Shown piece after piece: positions 56,862 to 64,000 of a stretch of DNA of 64,000 nt; the first letter of the stretch is position 1; each line of letters starts with the position of its first letter. Where the stretch lies: positions 2,529,808 through 2,593,807 of the forward strand of contig PZJY01000007.1 of the NCBI GenBank assembly GCA_031472005.1, read 5' to 3'. Position numbers and translations under genes: made by a program. Under the pieces are notes generated by a model that saw nothing but the letters and a program-made list of their open reading frames with translations, made no database searches and was not told the origin of the DNA. Source of the DNA: Tetracladium setigerum (Eukaryota > Ascomycota > Leotiomycetes > Helotiales).

Positions 56862-59171
56862 ATGGCTTCCCAGGCAGTCTCCCTCTCATGGTCGGGTATT
56901 TACAGGGTTGCGCCAACCTCAAAATCACTTCCTGGGGACAAGATCGTCCTTCCGCCTTCGGCTCTCCAGCAACTTCTATCCGCCTCGACCATTATTGTTC
57001 CCGCAGAACGAAGACCTGACCAGAACTTTGATTCCTTCAATCCATATTCCCTCGCAGCTGCACGTGCAGAGCAATCACTGTGGCAAGATACGAAACAGCA
57101 ACTTCCTCACCCTTTGACCTTCCGACTCGTCAATAGCAAGAATGGAAATGTGGTACATGCAGGTATTCGAGAGTTTTCGGCCGAGGAGGGGGAGGTTGGA
57201 TTGAGTCCGTTTCTTCTAGAGGCCCTTGGCCTGGAAGTCCCAAAGCCACGTCGGTCGTTGGTCAAGACTGGGCCTGAAGATGGCATGCCAGATGCGCCAA
57301 TCGACTTGACCGAGGACGACGATGTGGCGGAGGAGGAGAAGCCAGCGCAAATCACTGTCCATGCGAAACAACTGCCGAAGGGAACATACGTGCGATTACG
57401 GCCTTTGGAAGCAGGATACAATCCAGACGATTGGAAATCACTGTTGGAGCGTCATATGAGGGACAACTTCACAACTCTTACGACTGGTGAGATCTTGACA
57501 GTGCATGGATCGAAGTCAGAGCAGTTCCGCTTCTTGATTGACAAATTCGCACCTGAGGGAGATGGCATTTGCGTTGTAGACACGGATTTGGAGGTGGATA
57601 TTGAAGCGCTTAACGAGGAGCAAGCCAGAGAGACCTTAAAACAAATCATGGCAAAAGCACAAAAGGCACCTGGAACTGCAGAGGGGAGTACAGTTGGTGG
57701 CGAACTGAGCCTTTGGAATGCATCAACTGGGCAGGTTGTGAGTGGAGAGTACGTCGACTATACTCTTCCTTCATGGGATCGAACGCAAGCCATTCAAATC
57801 AATTTGACAAGCGATGATGGCGACGATGTAGACTTGTTTGTGAGTCCATTCTCGGCCCGCCAACGAGCCAAGCCTCGCGAGGATGAGCATGTTTTGGGGA
57901 ATTTTAGCAACGATCAAGTGAAGCGGTTTGTTTTGGAACCAAGCAACATCGAGCTTGAGAATGCCGAAGCCCTCTACGTCTCTGTGCATGGATCGTCTCT
58001 TGCAGAAGCCTCCAGACCAATCCAATTCACATTAAGCGTCCAGCTCATCCCAAAGGCTGGCAGCGCAAACAATCCAGTGGCGCTGGATGGCCTCGAACTG
58101 GACACAGAGATGCATTCCCCCGACGAGGAACAATGCAAAAACTGCCAACAGTACATTCCCAAACGCACAATGATGCTCCACGAAAACTTCTGTCTCCGCA
58201 ACAACATCTTCTGTCCCTCATGCTCCACCGTCTTCCAAAAGAACTCCCCAGAATGGAAATCCCACTGGCACTGTCCCCACGACTCCTCCCATGGCAACAC
58301 TCCCTCCAGCAAGACTGCTCACGACACCATCTTCCATACGTCCCACAACTGCCCCTCCTGCTCCTACGAATCATCCAACCTCCCTGACCTCGCTTTCCAC
58401 CGCACCTCAACGTGTCCAGGCAAACTAATCCTCTGCCAATTCTGCCACCTCGAAGTTCCCCAAGAAGGCGATCCCCTCTCTCCATCAGCAGATAGTCTTA
58501 TCTCCGGACTGACAGAACATGAACTTGCCGACGGTGCACGAACAACCGATTGTCACCTTTGCTCAAAAATTGTACGTCTCCGCGACATGGCGACACATCT
58601 CAAACACCACGAACTCGAGCGCGCAAATCGCAGTCCACCAGATATCTGTCGGAACATCAACTGCGGCCGAACTCTTGATGGCGTAGGCAAGAACGGTGAG
58701 ATTGGCGCCGGGCGACGAATGGGTCAAGGTCCCGGGAACTCATTGGGAGTTTGTTCGATTTGCTATGGGCCTTTATATGCGAATGTCCATGATCCGGATG
58801 ATTCGCGTCTAAAACGCCGCGTGGAGCGGAATTATCTTCGGCAAATGATCCAAGGCTGTGCGAAACCGCACTGCAAGAACTCTTTCTGCAAAACAGGAAA
58901 GGCCAATATTGATGGCACCAAACCGAAGCCAATGACTGCGCAGGAAGCTTTGCCATTGATAAAGGAGTTGGCGGCGTCAGCGTTGGATAGGAGCAAGGGA
59001 ATGTATTTGTGTACGGACGATGCAAGTCAGAAGAGGAGGGGATTGGCGGAGATATTGGCGGCAGAGAAGGAGTGGGATCTTGAATGGTGCGTTGCTGCTT
59101 TGGAAGCTGAAGGAGGAAGGCTGGACGGGGCGAGGAGTTGGCTGGGCAATTGGGCGCCGAGGAGGGGATAA
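56862..59171 (+). CDS. UFD1-domain protein with zinc fingers and AZUL-like C-terminus
   Basis: Single exon, 769 aa from ATG 56862 (context ACAATGG). An in-frame start further upstream would need a non-ATG codon. Order: UFD1-type double-psi barrel region (residues about 10-260: YRVAPTSKSLPGDKIVLPPSALQQLL, LTFRLVN, PKGTYVRLRPLEAGYNPDDWKSLLE). Then a beta-rich domain (about 300-420). Then a Cys/His series (CKNCQQYIPKRTMMLHENFC, CPSCSTVF, HNCPSCSY, CQFCHLEV, CHLCSKIVRLRDMATHLKHHE). Last, an AZUL-like Cys4 block (RNYLRQMIQGCAKPHCKNSFC). UFD1 proteins work with CDC48/p97 on ubiquitinated clients and AZUL is known from the UBE3A ligase, so a ubiquitin-pathway role is inferred. No E3 catalytic domain is present. 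No frame break in 2.3 kb. Confidence 0.88.
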   Translation: MASQAVSLSWSGIYRVAPTSKSLPGDKIVLPPSALQQLLSASTIIVPAERRPDQNFDSFNPYSLAAARAEQSLWQDTKQQLPHPLTFRLVNSKNGNVVHAGIREFSAEEGEVGLSPFLLEALGLEVPKPRRSLVKTGPEDGMPDAPIDLTEDDDVAEEEKPAQITVHAKQLPKGTYVRLRPLEAGYNPDDWKSLLERHMRDNFTTLTTGEILTVHGSKSEQFRFLIDKFAPEGDGICVVDTDLEVDIEALNEEQARETLKQIMAKAQKAPGTAEGSTVGGELSLWNASTGQVVSGEYVDYTLPSWDRTQAIQINLTSDDGDDVDLFVSPFSARQRAKPREDEHVLGNFSNDQVKRFVLEPSNIELENAEALYVSVHGSSLAEASRPIQFTLSVQLIPKAGSANNPVALDGLELDTEMHSPDEEQCKNCQQYIPKRTMMLHENFCLRNNIFCPSCSTVFQKNSPEWKSHWHCPHDSSHGNTPSSKTAHDTIFHTSHNCPSCSYESSNLPDLAFHRTSTCPGKLILCQFCHLEVPQEGDPLSPSADSLISGLTEHELADGARTTDCHLCSKIVRLRDMATHLKHHELERANRSPPDICRNINCGRTLDGVGKNGEIGAGRRMGQGPGNSLGVCSICYGPLYANVHDPDDSRLKRRVERNYLRQMIQGCAKPHCKNSFCKTGKANIDGTKPKPMTAQEALPLIKELAASALDRSKGMYLCTDDASQKRRGLAEILAAEKEWDLEWCVAALEAEGGRLDGARSWLGNWAPRRG

Positions 59172-59886
59172 TGGATGGGCTGGGACTTAACGAGTTTTGA
59201 ATGACTTATGAGGCAGATATTTCCTACAAGTTTGATGTTCCAGCGAGGCTTAGGATGGCCGGCATATCCACAGGAGTTGAAGGTATTTTCTTTTGGGTTG
59301 GCTGCATAGCGATTAGTTGTTCATTCTTGTGGATAGAGGCGGATGGATAGAGAGATACCACATGCAAATAGAATAGATCATATCAAAACAATTACTCTTC
59401 TGGCCTTTGGCATTCTGTATCTCCCATCTGTGTTGCTGTTTGAATCCTTCTTTCCTTGCAGCTAATATGTTTGCCCCCTTCTCTGGACATCTATCACCAG
59501 AGGGAGAGTGGGCAAGGAGCTGAGAGCGGTCCTTGAGAATAATTCTGAACATGGGCGGCGAGTGCTTGTTGACATCTACTACTATGATTAAGGGAATATC
59601 ATCACATCTCGATACCACTACTTCGCCATCGAAGAACAATTCGCAAACAAAAAAACATTCTTTTATTTTGCTTAAGAAAGAACAAAACGTACGCTAAAAC
59701 AGTCGAGTTGCATCTCTCACGCTTCTGCACCTTTCAAGCAAATACAATATCCACGCTCATCAAATCAATACAATAAGTGTACACATCCGCTTCGCCACCG
59801 TCCAGAAGAAAAGAACGCCCAACAAACACGAAGATCCCTCCATTTTCTCCATCATGACATCAAAAGCACCCTGCAACTCAATCCAG
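59172..59886. other. Convergent 3' flanks
   Basis: 0.7 kb between the stops of two convergent genes. A 108-codon minus-strand frame at 59313-59639 has no features. Nothing else is seen. Confidence 0.5.
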
Positions 59887-61324
59887 TCAAATCGTCTTCG
59901 GTCCCAACAATCGCTCTACTATGCTCATCCGCCTCTTGAAGTTTCTGTACTTTCGGCTGAATCTTTCCCTCTTAGACTCCTCAGAAGGTAATGTAGCATG
60001 CTCGTCTAGAGCGGCGTTATTCGAGTCTTGAGGAGAAGCTGGGGATTCCTCTTTGGTGGCGTCCTTGGGCAATTCGGAATTGCTTGGGTCAGGATCATGA
60101 GACTCTGCGTTGGTTGTTGGTGCTAAATCTTCCTCCGCCTCTTGCGCATCGGCTTGTGCCTCCTTAGTAGCCGTAGTCCTCCAAATAGCGGAGACAAAGG
60201 TCGTAAGGCCGTTGAAAAGACCGCTCAAAGCTTTGTCAAGTGTGCTAGAACCAAACTCGACGTGTGTTTGACTTGGTTCTTCTAATCGCGAAGTAGTGTG
60301 TTGCTTGATGCCATCGTCACTATCTGTTTCTTCATCTTCTGTGGTAAATACAACTACCGGATAGCTATTTTTACCGAGATCATCCGTTAATGCTCTCTTC
60401 TGCTGCTGTTGTTCGGTCTGGAGGCGGAACTTTGACTTCCAATTCACGTAAGAAGGGTGGAAAGTTGCAAGCTTGCTGTCTCTCAACCCATCCTCTGATC
60501 TCTTCGCCAACATGCGTTTTTGTAACACATGAGGCGCTTCGTGAAACTTTCTGAAGCGCACCATCCTTTTCAAGTGGAGCTTCTCCCGTTCAGTTTTCGT
60601 CAACTGGCCACTGAGTCTCAAGTCTCTCAATCTTTGAAGATTCTCGCGTTCACTCTGCGTCAAAGGACCTGGCCATTTCAGGGCTCGAAGCCGCGAAATA
60701 TCTTTGTCACTTTTTATAGGGCAAAAAACCGCTTCGTAGACTTCTCGGCGCACGAGAGTATCGATGATACCGTTCCATTGGGTGGCCCCGTGAACCCAAA
60801 TGTAAGAGAGCGATCTCTCTCTGTAACGCATTGTGGAACAGTGTTCTTTCAGGAATTCAAGCCTCGCTCGGGCAGTTGACATGTGAAGTGCTTCAAACAA
60901 ATCTTCTCCATTATAGTTCTGGCCGAAGTCAGTGCCATGAAAAGGTTGAAGTAGTTGGACTCAACATACGAGAAGCGTGGTTGCCAGAGTCTCCTCTTCA
61001 GACCCTGCGGTAATGATGGCGTTTAATATCTGTGTAACTGCCACATATCGCCTTCCGCCAAACTTCCAGTCTTTATTCCACTTATGGTATTCTTCAGGAA
61101 ACAGTGCCGCCGTAATGTATCCTTTAGCTGTTCCACCATTGCGGTCAGAGCTAATCTTTTGCTTGTCGCCTGTACGAACAATCAGCTGGAAGCAATCTAT
61201 ATCATTGTGGGTACTTACAAATACCGGAATGGTAATGCTGCCATTGCGTGCAGCATCTGCACGCAAATCGATCTCTGATGAGAGTGTTGATAAAGTTAGG
61301 GGCGTGGATGTGAATCAGAGGCAT
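59887..61324 (-). CDS. Unknown protein with two tandem charged repeats
   Basis: Three exons, right to left: 61324-61219, 61169-60970, 60918-59887; introns of 49 and 51 bp with GTAAGT/ACAG and GTATGT/CCAG ends; 445 aa. The start ATG at 61324 was chosen because only the GTAAGT splice joins an ATG to the conserved-looking middle. Residues 1-35 (MPLIHIHAPNFI, RCCTQW) are Cys/His-containing. Next comes GGTAKGYITAALFPEEYHKWNKDWKFGGRRYVAV, then a helical section with WVHGATQWNGIIDTLVRREVYEAVF. Two adjacent repeats follow: LTQSERENLQRLRDLRLSG and LTKTEREKLHLKRM. The second half is acidic and Ser/Pro-rich, ending in a basic RFSRKYRNFKRRM segment. No signal peptide is seen. I do not recognise the family. 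Confidence 0.7.
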
Positions 61325-62095
61325 GCTGGCAAACGATTGATGACAACTCTGCGCGTTGATTAACAATTACTGTGTAGCGAGTGTGTAGAGCATAAATGTA
61401 CTTTGCTGTAACGAATGTCTGTATCGCAAATGACGTTGATGATGTTTGAACGAGAAGACTAAAATTGGGATGGACAAGAAAAGTGATGAGAAGTGATATG
61501 GGAAGTAGCATTCCATCAACCGCTAGTCGAACATGATCGTTTCCTTGAATTTGCAAGGCACTTGCCTAGAGACATATCTTAGGAAAGAATTGAGCTGCTC
61601 TCGGAAGGAGAGAGCGATGGAATCACAAGTTGCACTCGTTATGGGATTTCGATGTCTTATAAATCATGTGCAAGTCTTAAGAAATACCTGAAGTAGAAGA
61701 GAAGAGCGTATGCTTCAATCCATTCAATTGGTACGAGAAAAATACTAATACCAATACTCGGGATATAAATTGGAAGACCAGATACGGTTCCATCTCTTCT
61801 TCGAGAACCAGGCGTCAAGTTCTTCATTCTTGACATGGGATGTCAGAACGTTATCAACCTATTGTCTTAACTTAACTTGATGAGTTATTCTGTGCAATGA
61901 ATTATTTATTTGTCGGTCAATAAAGAGGGATAGTTCTTCATTTCCTCGAAATAGCGACTAATTTATTTGCAGAAAGCAACAGGACAAGCAATCCTCGTCA
62001 AAAAAAGAGAATTCGATTTAAAGTAAGCAAGCAAAACTATACAAATACCCATCACCCCCAAGAAAACTCCCATCTGCACTCAGGGTATGCTCCAC
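61325..62095. other. Intergenic, 0.8 kb, A/T-rich
   Basis: It contains the promoter of the 61324 gene and the 3' flank of the gene ending at 62096. The frame at 61296-61556 overlaps the first exon of the unknown gene in another frame and is a shadow. Confidence 0.5.
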
Positions 62096-64000
62096 TCAAA
62101 CAGCAATCAAGGGAATGAAGGCACAAGCATCTACCTTCGTCCCTGTAATATCAGCGATATTCTCCGCCTTCATCAACACATCCGCTCCCTGATCAGGATC
62201 CTTCGCCAAAAACATCTTTGGGAAATCCTTCTCCCCAAATGTGCAAACAATAGGGTAGTAAATGTTATGGTTTGCGTCGAGGGCAATCAAAATATCTGGA
62301 TTGTCGGCATTTTTTGACTTCTGAAGAGTTCTACAGCACAAATCAGCTTCATTTCAACAAAATCACATGGAGGTACATACACGGCAACTGCAGTGCGGGG
62401 AATGTGATCTGTTCTAGACAATCTCAATCTTGAAACACCCTCAGCCGAAAGTGTGTCCAAGTATCCATGGAATATTCTGCTCTCGACATCACCAGTCAAA
62501 ATCCCATCTCCAGTCGCCGAGAACGAGATAGTCGACATGTCCACCAAACTTCCATTTCCTTGCGGAAGAGCATATAGATTTCCACTGTCAGTGTAGTGAA
62601 GTCCGATCGATCCATCAATTGACTTGATCTGTTTTGCTTCCGCTCTCTTTTCCATGGCGTACGCTGGTGCGGGGAGAGTGAGATGACCATCTCTCTTCTT
62701 GATCGAGATGCACTTGGCAGTGGAGGGGCCTTCCCAAACATTGATATTATGATGAGAGCCAAACACATCCGCATAAACCGTGTTCCTGAATCCAGCAGAA
62801 AGTCGCAAGCCTCTACATGCAGGATTTGTGCTAGTTCCCGCAACATACAGCTCTGGTTTCTCAACAAGAGCAACTCCGAAACTCTTGAGCCCGTTGAGAA
62901 TGCTGACTCCAAATCCCAGAGAGACTGTTGCATATACATTGGCATTCATTGTGACGGTTCCTTGGGCTTGGAATTCCGGAAGAACGGTTGGTAGCCACCC
63001 ACTCGCACTGGGGGCGCTGTACAGGTTCAATTGTGCGTGTATTGCTGGCCAATTCAATCGGATGCCAGCATACATGTTGCCTTTTGCGTCGATGCCGGCA
63101 CTGGCGCCGACACCCAGGTCTAGGTGTGGACCGATGGTAATCAGACCTGGGATTGCGAAAGGAGAAAGAGGAATTGCAACAAGTGTTTTCGAAAAAGCCG
63201 GGACACTGGCAGCATAGTTTGCGTCAACACCCAATCCTAGTCCAGCAGACATATAGCCATTAACTCCGAAAGAACCAGAGGTGATAAGACCAACGAGGTT
63301 GAATGTCACTGTGGCCTTTACGTTGACGACACCACTGACCCCACAATCAACACAGTACAAACGGAGGTAGTTCGCCCCAGAACTCTTCGAGTAGAGTTGA
63401 TATCCATTCTTTCCTTTGAAAGGAGTCGCCACATTCCCTCCTCCAATTCCAATATTTATGTTCTTGTTCAAGGGTGTGAGGGTCCAAGACGGGACGAACG
63501 TTTTAACGACGGTTTTGACAACTGATTTGATGGCTTTAACAACCTTACTGCAGAAGCCGCACCAACCTCGGATGACGAGCCGATTGTTCGCTGGATCGAG
63601 ACCAGTGAAGCGTTTGATATTTCCCGCAGTGGAAACTGTAGTATATCCAATCGCATCGTCGAGAGCCACGTCGAAGTCGGCAGTCGAAGTGGTTTTCGTC
63701 TGAGTTCCATTCCTAGCTACTGCTGGTGCAGCCTGAGTGTTGAAGCCTGTGGTTCCATTCATAGATGCTGGAGTATAAGAGCCCATGTCGACTGTGATTG
63801 GATTCTCCTTGCCCACTGCCTCGACGATCCCGATGTGCTTGATCTGGGCTTGAACGGAGAGATTCTTGCGGTCGAACTTCAATTTACGCACCAGGAGGTA
63901 ATCTCTCTCTCCAGTCTTGCTGGCTCGACCGCACTTCTTGTGAAATGCCATCATGACAAATTTCGGCATAGTCCATGATCCCTCTGCCGCATCAAGGGCG
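62096..64000 (-). CDS. Beta-rich, possibly secreted protein of unknown function, 5' end outside window
   Basis: Partial gene: the terminal exon is 62330-62096, the preceding exon runs from 62381 past the window edge, and the intron is 50 bp. At least 617 residues are visible, with no start codon in view: the frame is open to the last base (ALDAAEGSWTMPKF). Seen: many alternating hydrophobic/Gly/Ser strands (VNVKATVTFNLVGLITSG, MSAGLGLGVDANYA), a Cys-rich point GWCGFC and CVDCGVSG, a Lys-rich helix (KVVKAIKSVVKTVVKTF), and two dibasic sites (IKKRDG, MEKRAEA) that could be Kex2-type processing sites. The overall look is that of fungal secreted proteins carrying DUF7029/DUF7223-type domains, but that is a recollection I cannot test. 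No frame break is seen. Confidence 0.7.

Overview
The window is nuclear DNA from a filamentous ascomycete (Pezizomycotina). Genes are broken by many 45-90 bp GT-AG introns with CTAAC/CTGAC-like branch points. The content is typical of moulds: a PTH11-like rhodopsin-domain receptor, secreted tyrosinase, secreted dipeptidyl peptidase, intradiol dioxygenase, a Zn2Cys6 regulator and a KIN1/PAR-1 kinase. A leotiomycete (Sclerotinia/Botrytis-type) relative is my guess from the feel of the proteins, not something proved here. I see no CRISPR array, prophage, rRNA, convincing tRNA or intact transposon.

Layout, left to right. 0.9-2.4 kb: rhodopsin-like receptor (+). 4.7-7.5 kb: intracellular beta-mannosidase B (+). 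8.5-8.8 kb: small unknown protein (+). 9.8-11.5 kb: secreted amidase-signature enzyme (+). 14.4-15.4 kb: secreted or wall protein (+), convergent with DPP4 (-, 16.0-18.6 kb). 19.8-22.0 kb: GPATCH1-like G-patch protein (-), divergent from KIN1 (+, 23.9-27.2 kb). 29.5-31.5 kb: membrane-anchored spermidine-synthase-fold protein (+), convergent with a single-pass membrane protein (-, 32.4-34.0 kb). 37.7-39.1 kb: multipass membrane protein (+). 40.1-42.5 kb: DAL81/TamA-like regulator (-). 45.5-46.5 kb: GNAT acetyltransferase (-) with a decayed copy of its 3' end behind it. 48.6-50.9 kb: tyrosinase (+), convergent with an intradiol dioxygenase-like protein (-, 51.8-53.1 kb). 54.8-56.3 kb: F-box protein (-), divergent from a UFD1-domain/AZUL-type protein (+, 56.9-59.2 kb). 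59.9-61.3 kb: unknown protein (-). 62.1-64.0 kb: partial beta-rich protein (-) cut by the window edge.

The strongest pattern in the window is one that gene callers would hide. Nine of the eighteen confidently or probably coding genes carry one or more reading-frame breaks, fourteen in all. Every one is a single missing base, and every one can be placed in a run of G or C (3-5 bases). Adding one base at each site makes every one of these nine spliced coding lengths an exact multiple of three and restores conserved family sequence. The best explanation is systematic under-calling of G/C homopolymers in the assembly, not pseudogenes. A reader should treat these genes as intact.

The genes do not form an obvious biosynthetic cluster. 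The secreted enzymes (amidase, DPP4, tyrosinase, intradiol dioxygenase) and the mannosidase fit a plant- or litter-associated saprotroph or pathogen. The F-box/UFD1 pair shares a 0.6 kb divergent promoter and both members point to the ubiquitin system. I found no convincing undescribed multi-gene system.
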